The notes beneath the pieces were generated by a model. That model saw only the letters and a list, made by a program, of their open reading frames with translations, ran no database searches and was not told the DNA's origin. The position numbers were made by a program, and so were the translations under genes. From positions 62,001-126,000 of the forward strand of contig JALJCO010000030.1 in NCBI GenBank assembly GCA_023101725.1: a stretch of 64,000 nucleotides of DNA, given 5' to 3'. Below, in pieces: positions 31,284 to 41,742 of this stretch (positions within the stretch are counted from its first letter, which is position 1; every line of letters begins with the position of its first letter). The stretch comes from Atherinomorus stipes. Taxonomy: Eukaryota > Chordata > Actinopteri > Atheriniformes > Atherinidae.

Positions 31284-31700
31284 CCCCGTTTCCACCAGCG
31301 GGTCTGGGTCGGGCCAGATCGGTCCACGTTTTTTTGCGTCTCCACAGATAAAAACTGGGACGGGTACCGTTATATCCGACCCGACCCGGCCTACTTTTTT
31401 GGCACCCTTCGGTAGGGGCATTGATCTAACCGATCCGGACCAAAGAGGTGGAGCTAACACACAGCAATACTTTGATTTGTTGAAAAATCTCACTTCCCGC
31501 ATGACCAAGCGTAAAAACAAAGCCGGGGTGATTCCTTTTGTTTCTGTCACGTGTGGCGCCGGTGTTTTGGTTAAACGGCGCTGCACGGCGATGATGTCAC
31601 ACGATCACGTAGCAGCGCTGTCCAGCTAATTCTCCGCCTCCAGAGTAAGGGTACAGGTTGCTGTGGGGACGCAGCGTGAAATCAACACATCCGTACCCAA
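31284..31700. mobile_element. Possible MITE end (GCCCCGTTTCCACCAG)
   Basis: Begins GCCCCGTTTCCACCAGCGG with GGGTCGG and CCGACCCGACCCGG words, as in ends of some fish DNA elements. A matching inverted right end was not found, so it may be truncated. Frames on both strands here are uninformative. Confidence 0.35.
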
Positions 31701-31774
31701 ACCCCACCCGTATTCTTTTTGTGTCTTTGAAAGACCAGAATGAGTTATTGTGGAAAGTTCAAATGAAATCTTAC

Positions 31775-33399
31775 CTGTTTTGTCCTTTTCCCCGTTATGC
31801 AGTCAAACAAGAAGACCCTCTGCCTACTACATTTTCGGCAGCCTAAAATGATGAAAAGACAAGGAACACTTATTTTAGTACCAAATTAAAACAATTTCAT
31901 ATAGTGCAGCAGTAGACTACACAATATGAAAGCCTTCTGAGACACGGGCAAAGATAAATTTCCCTTTACCAGGAGGAAACCTGAATTCCATTAACTTTGA
32001 CCAGTTAGACAGAGACAAAGAGAGAGAGAGCACAAATAATAAATATAGAAATCTGACTAATAATTAATAACAGTAATACTAGTAATGGTGGGGGCAGTGG
32101 ACATAAATGAAGAGGACCTATCTTATCTAGGCCTATACTAAAGCTAAAATAAACAAAGCAAAACAAAAAGAGTACAGTTTATTTTGTGCAATAACTATAT
32201 CCAACAGTATAATATTCCTATTAGAGTCGTTTCTTAAAATCTTTTTATTTCATGATATTCATGATGTAGGACACAAATACACTGTACATATCTCACCTGC
32301 ATATCTCATGGTTATTTGCACCCTTATTCCTATTCCCATTCTATTTTATTATTTTTATTATTCTATTTTTTATTCTGGATTATTTGTAACATACATGTTT
32401 CTAGGTCTTATGCTACTCCAGTAGTATGCTCTGCATGGTCTCATTACAGTGGATATCGAAAGTTCGGGCACCTTCCCATTAAAGATGAAATATAATCAGC
32501 TGCCAGTGAAATAAGTTGAAATTGACAAAATTAGTAATAGATAAAAAAAATACTAAAATCATGACATTGATTTTGAATTGTGGTTCAACTTTAAATGATC
32601 TTTTTAAACACAATTCGAAATTAATCTTTAATTTTTTAAAATTATAATCAAGTACATTTTTATTTATTATTCCTTTTTTCAGTTTCATATTATTTGAATT
32701 ACTATTGTGAAATTAACATTTTCTTTAATGGGAGGGTGCCTGAACTTTCCATCCACACTGTACTTGTTCTGCTGCTGTAACAACTAAATTTCCCTCCGGG
32801 GATCTGATCTGATCTGATCTGATCTCAGCACTATAGCAGCATAACCTGCCTTTAATTATTAATAGTGGAGTAACAGATGCCAAACAAAACTTACCCTTTC
32901 TTTTTGTCTTCACATCTGGTCCCCCTTTACTTGAAGTCCCTCTGTTTTTCTTTCGCAAAGAGTTTTGTTGAGGAATGGCTATGGGAGGCACGGCTGGGTC
33001 CAGGTGAGGCAACGCTGGGTCCAGGTGAGGCAACGCTGGGTCAGTGGTATCGAGCATGGGATTGACAGGAACAAGAGTCAAGGTGACAACAGTCTCTTCC
33101 TCTTGAGGGCTGGCACGCTGCTCTTTGGTGGTTGCCATAAAAGATTTTTTTTTTTTTTAAATCTACACATATTAACAAAGATAAGTACAAGTGTTTATGA
33201 TGTCTGAACCAAAAAGATATTTCTCTTACCCTTGGTCAAGATGAATTCATAAGCCCTCTGCATCTTCTCCAGTAGCGTCTTTCTGTTAGGAGTGGTGGGC
33301 AGATGGGTTATTACATCTGATTCCCACTTCCCATTTCCCCTTTTATTTTTTTCCCATAAATAAAAAGGGGTTATAGCCTATTGCCTGAAGTTTCTTTAC
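31775..33399 (-). CDS. Three-exon coding region, family unrecognised
   Basis: Three minus-strand exons join in frame. Exon a (from about 33377, or the acceptor at 33399, to 33230) encodes GNGKWESDVITHLPTTPNRK and LLEKMQRAYEFILTK, ending in G|GTAAGA. Exon b (about 33132-32895) encodes QRASPQEEETVV, a seven-residue tandem (DPALPHL twice, then DPAVPP), and a basic tail GGPDVKTKRK, ending in G|GTAAGT. Exon c (31842-31775) follows a strong acceptor (CTTTTCATCATTTTAG) and encodes CRKCSRQRVFLFDCITGKRT, ending CAG|GTAAGA. Phase agrees at both joins (one base plus two). Exon b's acceptor is poor. The N- and C-terminal exons were not found. CxxC in exon c could be half a zinc site. It could be a transposon gene or a remnant host gene; I do not recognise it. 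Confidence 0.45.
31843..32444. other. AT-rich spacer (intron of the unrecognised gene)
   Basis: No ordered feature beyond short AGAGAGAG and ATT-rich runs. Confidence 0.5.
32447..32760. mobile_element. Tc1/mariner-like MITE, 314 bp
   Basis: Ends are inverted over about 38 bp: CAGTGGATATCGAAAGTTC on the left; the right end inverted reads CAGTGTGGATGGAAAGTTC; both continue GGCACC and CCCATTAAAG. TA flanks both sides (32445-32446, 32761-32762). AT-rich interior, no transposase. Confidence 0.85.
32801..32825. repeat. (GATCT)5 microsatellite
   Basis: Five exact GATCT units. Confidence 0.95.
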
Positions 33400-33475
33400 C
33401 TGAAAAAACATAAGCAGTTGACACACATTAAGTAACAATGATGCATTACTGTTAATACATTCTTATATAGCTGTA

Positions 33476-34473
33476 GGGGAGAACGGGGTTGGTTGTCACA
33501 TTGGCTATATCTTGACCACTAGAGGGCGCTGTTGAAATGCATTGGTGCTGAAATTTCCTAAATAGTGTTCACAGATTAGCTACATGGTCATTTCAGCAAT
33601 CTGACCTTTGCCACTGAGGTGAGAGGACTTTTTGTCTTTTTGATATCAAAATGTAACTTTTCAGTTTTTCTGAATATCTCTTGTAAGTCTTTTACACGGT
33701 GGCTTATCATTAAACAGTTATTACCATTTTATAATACAAAGGGAAAGCTATATTTAGAATAGTTTTTTTCTTTGCTAGGTTATAGCATGTGTTTGCTAGC
33801 TTAACTACTAGCAAAAAATCACTGTTGGGGATGGTTGTCACAAACTCTTTGGGGTTGGTTGTCACATGTGACTCATTGTTCTCATATGACATATTGTTCT
33901 TGATATAGATTTTTTTTTCACACTGACGTCGCTACTGATCCAGTCTAAATGTTCAGCCAGTTCATGGCATGAATGAAATAACAGATTTTGGTAGGCCAAT
34001 GTCTATTCTCTTCTATTTCTTTTTAAAAAAAATGTATATAGTAATTTTAATTCCATTTTTTTAAGCTTGAGTGGGCTACTTGTTGTCAGTTCATGAAATG
34101 TGAGATTGTAGCCTCAATATATGGTTGTTTGTAATAAAATATGACATTGAATGTTAAAAATTTCATTAAAATATAATATTTTTTGAGATGCCTCCTCCTA
34201 AAAAAAATGTTCACATTGAAATTACATTGGGACAACCATCCCCATAGTGTGTGACAACCAACCCCACAATGGGGATGGTTGTCACAAAAGCACAAGTTGC
34301 ATTTTATGATCAATATCTTAAAAACTGATTTATCTTAAGGAGTGCAAGGTCACTCTTTCCTGACCTGATACTGGAGGCTTTCATTACACACTGAAATGGA
34401 ATCTACAGAGCAAAACAGTTTTTTTAGAAATTGACTAGATGTAAAAAGTGTGACAACTAACCCCGTTCTCCCC
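33476..34473. mobile_element. 998-bp TA-flanked MITE with repeated GGTTGTCACA sites
   Basis: Ends GGGGAGAACGGGGTTGGTTG and the inverse at 34449-34473 match at 24 of 25 bases, with TA on both sides (33474-33475, 34474-34475), as for Tc1/mariner/pogo-type elements. The subterminal word GGGG(T/A)TGGTTGTCACA recurs inside: forward at 33485, 33827, 33851 and 34271; reverse at 34228, 34249 and 34449. No transposase is present. Confidence 0.85.
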
Positions 34474-34475
34474 TA

Positions 34476-35743
34476 CCTCATTCTTACAATTACATAATTC
34501 CTGCAAATATTTGACATATGATCAAAATTTGAACATATAGTAGATCATAATCATTTGTAAACATTATTATTTCCCTTCCCTCCCACAAAACCAGCCCTTC
34601 AACTTATCATGTACATCTTGATTAAGTCAGTTACTCCACTGCATTATTACTTGATTATAACTTGCATTAGTACTGTAGAATGCAACTTTGTTATAAGGGC
34701 AGTTAATGAAAATGAGAATCAACCGGTTTCCTTTGTGGTATTAAGTTGGAATGCAAAGTGTCATGTAACTATGAACAAAACAATATTCAACAATATTCAA
34801 TTGGTTAGCTTGCAGAGAAACAGGACTCTGATGAAATAATAAAGAATTCAAGTCCAAGCCGCCGTCTTGTCTTTTAAACTGAGAGCTGCAGTGCGCACAG
34901 CTGCGTTATTGTGTCTTTAACTCTCCTGATGAGCCCGATGTGATCAGATTGTTGATCATGCGTAATGTGGATACTTTATGGCTCTAGGAGAGTGAATGAG
35001 TACAAACTGGAGTATTATATTTAACAATGTTCATCATATTGGGCAGCAATGTCTGTTAAGTTTCTGTTTGCGGCGCTAAACTGCGTACGCTGTCTTCACT
35101 GTTTGCAGGCGATCTAAGATTGCTACAAAAAAAATCAGTAACAGGCGCAAACAAAAGTATTTAAAAGAGGATTTAGCTGCGCTATTGCTTTGCCTTCGGT
35201 AGTTGGAGAGTATGTGGTAAACGCAAAATGAAATTCGACCCGATGGAGACAGAAATATTAGTGGAAGACTTAATTACAATAATTATGAAATGTAAGCAAC
35301 AGCGACAGCAGGTATCCCCGCAAAGCATGAGAAGAGGCCAGTTTACAGGACATGGGGTCACCGTTAGAGCAAATGGAAACTTTTACAGAGTTTCTGGCAT
35401 CTATTACGCACGGAGTATGCGCATGTGGCACAGTGCCACCAGCTTCAGCGCAGCAGCGAGTCCAGAGAGGGGCAGCACTGAACGAAGCCAAGCTAAAGAT
35501 GTGAGATTGGCAATAATTCCATCCCTCCCGTTTTTCAACACTAATTTCCTAACAGATCCAGCAGTAACAGAGCAACTGCGACTTATTGCATTATTGGTCA
35601 GTTTATTAAATCATAGGGTTGTGAGATGTAAAGTCAAAATTTATAAGGCAGTCGTCATCCCCTTTCAATATAGCCACCATGGTACAAGATTTGATGCACA
35701 GACAGACACAGCTTTGGAGTGCTTCATTGTATGACATGGTTCA
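34476..35743. other. Unassigned stretch before the L2 LINE
   Basis: A 168-codon plus-strand frame at 35228-35734 has no motif that I recognise and no obvious splice signals supporting it. The rest is AT-rich. Confidence 0.4.
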
Positions 35744-37009
35744 GTGGGCCTAATTGAAGAAGATTATATTTTAAATGCACAAAATGTCCTTGAGAAATTT
35801 CAGTCTGGATTTAGGGTGAACCACAGCACAGAGACGGCCCTTTTAAAGATTTTAAATGATCTTAGATTAAATCATGACTCAAAGAAGATGACAGTGTTGG
35901 TTCTCCTGGATCTCAGTGCTGCGTTTGATACAGTTGACCACACTATTCTTTTATCCCGTTTAAAGCAGCTTGGCCTCTCTGGTGCTGTTCACAGATGGTT
36001 CACCTCCTACCTCACAGACAGGACATTTATGGTATGTCTGGATACCTGCTCCTCCAGGGTTCACAAAGTCACATGTGGTGTGCCTCAGGGATCAATCTTG
36101 GGCCCTGTGCTTTTTAACCTATACATGCTCCCTCTTGGTGGGGTCATCAGGAGACATGGAGTCAACTTTCACAGTTACGCTGATGACACACAGTTGTACA
36201 TCTCTGTGTCTCCTGGTGACTCGAGGCCAATGGATGCACTTTTTAACTGTATTTCAGACATCAGATCCTGGATGGCAGAAAACTTTCTCCAGCTTAACCA
36301 GGCCAAAACTGAGGTTTTAGTCATCGGTCCTGAAGCCCAGAGAGAGACACTTTTACCCAAACTACAATCTTTATCTTTTAATCCCTCATTACAAGTAAAA
36401 AATCTGGGCGTGATTTTTGACTCTGAGCTGACTTTTATTCCACACATCAAAAATATCACAAAAATAGGGTTTTACCATCTAAAAAATATAGCCAGAGTCC
36501 GCCCCGTTCTCTCTCGGGCCAACACTGAGATGCTAATGCATGCTTTTATTACAAGTCGTATTGACTACTGTAACGGCCTGCTTTCTGGTCTTCCCAAAAA
36601 GAACATCTCAGGTATACAACTCTTGCAGAATTCAGCAGCATGTGTCCTGACGAAGACCAGGAGGCGGGCCCATATTACACCAGTTTTACGATCGCTGCAT
36701 TGGCTCCCTGTGTGTTTTAGGATCGATTTTAAGGTTCTTTTAATGGTTTTTAAATGTCTTAATGGTCTTGGGCCTTCTTATCTCTCAGAACTGCTTTTAC
36801 CCTATGAGCCCTCGCGGTCCCTGCGCTCCTCCGGCAGCAGGCTTTTAGTAATTCCCAAAGCCAGGACACACACACATGGCGAGGCGTCGTTCCAATGGTA
36901 CGGCCCTCGCCTGTGGAACAGTCTGCCGGAGGATCTCAGGGGCGCAGAGAACGTCCACATTTTTAAGAGCAGGCTCAAGACCCACCTTTTTAGCTTGGCT
37001 TTTAGCTGA
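35744..37009 (+). CDS. L2 reverse transcriptase, C-terminal 421 codons
   Basis: From FQSGFRVNHSTETALL (about residue 18), through the AAFDTVDH palm block (60), GVPQGSILGPVLFNLYM (112) and the catalytic SYADDTQLY (141-149), to the thumb and C-terminal blocks LHWLPVCFRI (318) and WYGPRLWNSLPEDLR (about 390). It makes cDNA at the target site. No stop or frameshift is seen, so the insertion is fairly young, but without the endonuclease part it cannot act alone. No start codon of its own; the frame is simply open from 35744. Confidence 0.9.
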   Translation: MGLIEEDYILNAQNVLEKFQSGFRVNHSTETALLKILNDLRLNHDSKKMTVLVLLDLSAAFDTVDHTILLSRLKQLGLSGAVHRWFTSYLTDRTFMVCLDTCSSRVHKVTCGVPQGSILGPVLFNLYMLPLGGVIRRHGVNFHSYADDTQLYISVSPGDSRPMDALFNCISDIRSWMAENFLQLNQAKTEVLVIGPEAQRETLLPKLQSLSFNPSLQVKNLGVIFDSELTFIPHIKNITKIGFYHLKNIARVRPVLSRANTEMLMHAFITSRIDYCNGLLSGLPKKNISGIQLLQNSAACVLTKTRRRAHITPVLRSLHWLPVCFRIDFKVLLMVFKCLNGLGPSYLSELLLPYEPSRSLRSSGSRLLVIPKARTHTHGEASFQWYGPRLWNSLPEDLRGAENVHIFKSRLKTHLFSLAFS

Positions 37010-37408
37010 TTTTTACTGTTTAAGTTTTAATTGGCTAATTTAATATTTTGTACTGGTTGTTTTTAAATAGCTTTTTATTGCTGTTTGGGCATTTTTAGAT
37101 GTTTCTAGGTTTTAATGTATTTTATACGTTCTTATTACTTTCATTATTAGTACTTTTATTGTTCCTGGGTCCTTAGGTCTCTCCGGTGCTTTCCTCGTGG
37201 GGGCCGTCTGTCCGGGGTGGCGTTGGCGGGCTCGGTGCGGTGCTACTGGTGCCTTGGTGGGGGTGATCTTCCAACATACCTCCCCATGGCACCTGGGCCG
37301 CTGCGGTTACCGTTGCTGCGCTGCCCCGGTGCAGACGGCTCCTCTGATGGGGTTCCCTCACTTTTTCCATCTGTACTCAGCCTCAGGTAGATCGACACAC
37401 TTGAATTG

Positions 37409-37485
37409 TTTTTTTTTTTTTTTTTTTTTTTTTTTGGGGGGGGGGGGGGGGGTGGGTGGGGGGTGGGGGGTGGGGGGCGGGGGAT
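37409..37485. repeat. Poly-T/poly-G tract in the L2 3' UTR
   Basis: 27 T followed by 17 or so G, then GGGTGGG/GGGGTGGGG words. The plus strand could form G-quadruplexes. Such tracts are also error-prone in sequencing. Confidence 0.9.
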
Positions 37486-37664
37486 GGGAAAGGGCAACGG
37501 GCGGGAATGTTTTTAAACTGTAAAGCGCTTTGAGTCGCGCAACCTGCTGGAAAAGCGCTTCATAAATAAAGATTGATTGATTGATTGATATTTTAAGGAA
37601 TATGACTATTATCTTCATTGAAATGTACAACTGAAAGAGCAATATCACATTTAACTATCAAAGG

Positions 37665-38608
37665 CTATATAAAGTAAACTTGCGCCATCTCCATGTGCTC
37701 TTCCATGGATGCTGTCCACAACAGTGAAAGGAGCCAATTATAGTTCAAAATCTGAAATTTCAGATCACTATCAAAGTCATCAGATGTGGCATCTTTTAGA
37801 AAGTTGATGTCCTCTGCACCCGCCAGATCTTGAAGGTAGCAGTCTCTTGCGCTCATCCTCATCTCTCTGATCTTCTACTGCTTTCTGAGGATGATGCTCC
37901 CCAGGCCCTTCATCGCCTCTTCATTTAGGCTCCACAGAGATTCTTAAAAGTACAATAAAATAAATTTTGTGTTGGTAACTTCATCCGCAGTCATCAATGT
38001 TGTGTATGTTTATGTAATATGTTATTTTAAAAAAACATACCTTTCATTGCATCTCCAGAAAGCAGGCAGGACAGGGTGCTGGCACGATTTGAAAGAGATT
38101 GCCAGTGATGGCCCATTTCCTTTACCAGAATGGTTTTCTCTTCCTTAAGTCTCTCGACCACCATGATGAGGTCAAAGGCTCGTCTCTTTGTCCTTAGGTC
38201 AACAGAGTCTGGAATACATAGATGAGATAGACTTGAGTCACTGTTGTGTATCTAAAGGACACATTTTAAGCTTTATGGGTTTTGAATTATTGTGTGAAAT
38301 TTGCTTAATGACGTAACATACACCATATACTATATACATACCACTGTGTGGTAGCTGCCACGGCCAAACTGTCTCCCCTGACAGATTGGTTTCCAGGCAC
38401 ACAGTGTTTGTGCTTTGAACCATTCTGTTGTATTTCTCTACAACAGAAGTAAGGATCCCCTTCTCCTCCCTGATCTTGCGGCGGATCCTGGCACGACTTT
38501 TGTTGCCATCAGTATCTTTGTAAAGACGCTGAGACCGGCGCTTGATACTTGCCACCAACACCTCCATTCTGTTGGCCAAGGCGTCAGCATCATGGGTGGT
38601 TGTCGTAG
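37665..38608 (-). pseudogene. KDZ (Zisupton-type) protein, three C-terminal exons
   Basis: Exon 1: 38608-38342, after acceptor TTTCTCCCTTGCTACAG, encodes ANRMEVLVASIKRRSQRLY, KSRARIRRKIREEKGIL and VEKYNRMV, then SGETVWPWQLPHSG. Exon 2: 38208-38041 encodes DLRTKRRAFDLIMVVERLKE and KEEKTILVKEMGHHWQSL. Exon 3: from 37942, SLWSLNEEAMKGLGSIILRK. Donors (GTATGT twice) and acceptors give matching phases at both joins. The blocks resemble the C-terminus of KDZ-transposase proteins (re-reading RR-I-KLL--YN, then PW and EEK-LL--EM). A TAG at 37877-37875 interrupts exon 3, but the same frame stays open for about 65 more codons to 37665, so this may be a nonsense mutation. The catalytic domain is missing; upstream lies only the piggyBac copy. 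Family call is by motif memory only. Confidence 0.6.
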
Positions 38609-39059
38609 CTGTAGCAAGGGAGAAATAGATGTATTTCTTTTACTCTGGGGACTGGGCAAAAAATGGACGTTTTTGACTGCTTTTGATTTTATGCCTTTAT
38701 TTCACCTTATAAAACTCTGTAATCTACCGTATTTGGTATAATTCTTTTCAGCACACTCATCTGTGTGAATTTACAGTTAATTTTGAATTTTCACATATGA
38801 TATTAACATCCTGGACCTAGAATCACACAAAAAAACAAAAATTCGAGTGAGAAAAAACTGAATTCATTAGTCTCAAAACCTTAAACATTTGCAACGAACC
38901 ATTTTTATGAGTTAGAGTGTAAGTATAGGTTGTCTTTTACAAAAAAAATTATGTGCAAGATTGAAAAATAACAGTAAATGGCAATTATTTACATTACATT
39001 TACAACTGTGTACAGCTATTTACAAAGAAGACTGATTTCATCATATGATGCCACACAAA
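38609..39059. other. Spacer between KDZ exons and piggyBac
   Basis: AT-rich. I looked for a piggyBac TTAA end here; TTAA occurs near 38802 and 38872 but neither is followed by a convincing terminal repeat. Confidence 0.45.
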
Positions 39060-40543
39060 TTATTTGTGCCACTCCAAAAAGCAATTTCTGTCTGCTACCA
39101 GACAGAGGGGGACATCACAGGCCTGACACGTCCAGGGTGTGTCTCTCCTGTGTCCCTTGAGGTGGCAGCGTTTGCACTTCAGCCGGCCTTTTGAAGCATT
39201 TTGGCCTTCAGCTGTGTCAGAGGCAAAGTGCACTGGAACATGACTGGCCTTCCTGTTTTGGGGGACACCTTCCTTGTCCACACCACAAAGCTGACATACC
39301 AGCTCCACCATAAAGTCTTTGTGTGCCACGGCTTTCACCGGTTTTGCACTGCTAAGCTCAAGGTGCACGATGAAGGCATTGGTGGTGGTGATGTCCAGGA
39401 AATGCAGCAGCAGAGTCCTGTACCAGCGACCAGTTTTTCTGTGGGCGGAGTAGTACTGGATGAGCTGGTCTGACAGGTCGACCCCACCCATATGCTTGTT
39501 GTAAGCGATGATCGGTGTGGAACAGGGAATGTCTCTCGTGGTCCAGTGTCCATTTCCATCCTTCACGTTTCTCCGCACCGTCTCACCTGAAAATGCAGGA
39601 TGGATGGTGGAGCACACGGACACCTCCCGTATGTCCATCCACTTCACAAAAACGATCTGGCCTTCTCTGATCCATCTCACAGATCCTCTCTCACATTTTT
39701 TGGTGAGGGCATTTGCTCTTCCTCTGGGGCATCCTTGCCTGTTCTCCCTGTAGGTGCCACATGCCCAAAACTTCATCCTGGCCAGTCCATGAACAGTTTG
39801 GGACTGCTGTAAAAATTGTCCATATAAATATGGTACCCAGTGCCAAGACAGGATGGCTGAATGAGGTTCATGACCACATCTTAAGGCAGCCTGTGTTCAG
39901 TCAGTGCTCCAGTCTTTCCTGTATATATGTTGAACCTGATGGTGAAGCCACTACTTGACTCAGCCAGTACAAAAAGTTTCATCCCCCATTTTGTTGGCTT
40001 GTGTTTCATATACTTTGTCATGCCAGTTTTTGCTTTGGTTGTCACCATCCTCTCATCCACGGCCAGTTCCCTCCTTGGGTGGTAATGGGCTTGGCATGCA
40101 GCTAGGATATCCTCATAAAGAGGTCTCACTCTGAACAGTTTATCGCAACCTGCTGTTCCCTTCTTTCTGTCATTTTGGACATTTTCCTCTGGATCACTGA
40201 GGTGAATATTCCTAAATATGGAAAGGAACCTGTCTCTTGTCATCATCTTTGCTGGGAAACTGACAGAAAAAACATGATTTTGTCACCAGTAAGCCTTTAC
40301 ACTTGGCACTGAAACTATTGACATGTAGATTAGGAGACCAAAGAATTTATAAAGATCATCTGTGTTTATGTCAGTCCATTTATCTTTCTTTCCTGCTTCC
40401 CTGTTTTTTGCAGCATTTTTGTTGGTGTTGTTACATATTATTCTGACTGTGTCAGTGGCAAAAAATAACAGGAAAAGGTCCTTTGGACCATTGGCGGAGC
40501 GGGGGGGCGGCTTAGGGCGCTTAAGCCTGGAATGATTCTTCAA
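39060..40543 (-). pseudogene. piggyBac (PGBD-like) transposase with several lesions
   Basis: Three minus-strand frames in order. 40543-40283: DLFLLFFATDTVRIICNNTN and LYKFFGLLIYMSIVSVPSV, the start of DDE_Tnp_1_7. 40246-39881: MTRDRFLSIFRNIHLSDPEE, then LAVDERMVTTKAKTGMTKYM (first catalytic Asp) and FNIYTGK. 39776-39060: NKHMGGVDLSDQLIQYYSAH (third Asp block) and a C-terminal Cys-rich zinc domain, CKRCHLKGHRR, CQACDVPLCL and NCFLEWH. The YMDNFYSS block (second Asp) lies in the gap near 39830. Lesions: TGA in place of an Arg codon near 40285, a stop just after RLP at about 39881, and a one-base deletion near 39783. The acidic N-terminus is replaced by unrelated sequence beyond about 40490. The enzyme would cut at TTAA; this copy is dead. 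Confidence 0.85.
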
Positions 40544-41742
40544 AAGCCCCGGATCTTTTTGAGGTTTCTTTTTTGTTTTTTATTATTTTAGATTTGATAA
40601 TTTCTCATCAACTACATTATATGCAAAACGTAATAAAAAGGGGACGCTGCATGTCGTTATTAGCCCCCCCCCCCCCCCTCTAAACTTGGTCTGGTCCAAA
40701 CCTGTGGCGTTTGTGTGCCGCACGCGCCTTTCACATTTCACCTCACAGGAGCACACAGGTGTGCAGCCCGGCCTGTAGCAGCTCCCACGAGCTCATTGAT
40801 TCACAGCATCAGAGGACGCTAATCTAACGTTCAACTGGTAGGTGGTGGTCACGCGTTATATGTGAACAAACCTGTCAAGAATGACGATGCTGTGTCCGTT
40901 ACTTTTCCCTTGAAGCTTTTATAACAGTCAGATGGCATTATGTCACTATGCAGTGAGCACAGATGCCATTGTTTCAACAAGATAAGTGAGCGTAATTATT
41001 GAAACAGTGATATGGTGCATTTAGCATTGATTTATGAAACAAGTACAGTAATGGGCTAAGCCCATAAATTTCCCTAAATTTGTAATTCATTTTAACTAAC
41101 TTTTGAATAGCCTATATATAAACATATACAGTATATACTTTTGGTTTAGTGATTTGCCAATCACGGACATCAGGTCCTTTTCAAAAAAGAGAAAAGCTCA
41201 GTTGAGAGAAAACAACTGAAAAGATAATAATACAATAATTTGCTCTGGTTGACGTATGAATGAAGGACAAAAAGAGAGAGATGGTAGAAAGAGAGAAAAA
41301 TGCCAGCATGAGCATTTTAGAACACACTTACCCTAGTTTGTGTACTTTTTAAAAAAGTTGAGGTTAAATGATGTTGTCATGTTTAAATGTTGTACAAATA
41401 GCAATAACAAAAACACCTTACCTGGTGATATTGCAGTTTCAGCCCACCACAATATGCAGACATGACCTTTTACCTGTTTTACCTCCAGAACAAAGGCACA
41501 AATAACCTTATAATTGTGTGGAATATATTTGTGTGTCAATTTTTACAATAATATTTTTTTGTGGCTCTGGTTGATCTTTGTGTGTTTGTACAAAGAGGAG
41601 AAGATAAAAGCAAGAATGAGAACAACACAGAGGTGGAACAAGAACCAGGTTAAAAGAAGAAGATGATTATATTTTAGGACATATTTACTTTGGGTGAAGT
41701 AGCATTTTTAGAAACAGTTTTTCTTTATACTTTTGGTTAAAT
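40544..41742. other. Unassigned flank left of the array
   Basis: It includes a C run near 40665-40678 and GGGCTAAGCCC at about 41053, a word also present at 63785. No gene recognised; the frame at 41333-41539 is not convincing. Confidence 0.45.

Larger units (their letters stand above)
35744..37592 (+). mobile_element. L2-clade LINE, 5'-truncated
   Basis: A reverse transcriptase frame followed by a 3' UTR and a (TTGA/ATTG)n tail at about 37571-37590, the usual 3' end of fish L2 elements after AAAGCGCTTTGAGT. The 5' part (endonuclease and first RT blocks) is missing, as expected for incomplete reverse transcription. Confidence 0.9.

Noticed and set aside
35228..35734. 168-codon plus frame before the L2 element
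   Set aside because: Longest unexplained frame in the window, but no family motif and no LINE similarity; may be chance. Worth a database search, not a call.
38800..38880. TTAA sites as the piggyBac end
   Set aside because: No CCC-type terminal repeat follows either TTAA, and no partner end was found on the other side.
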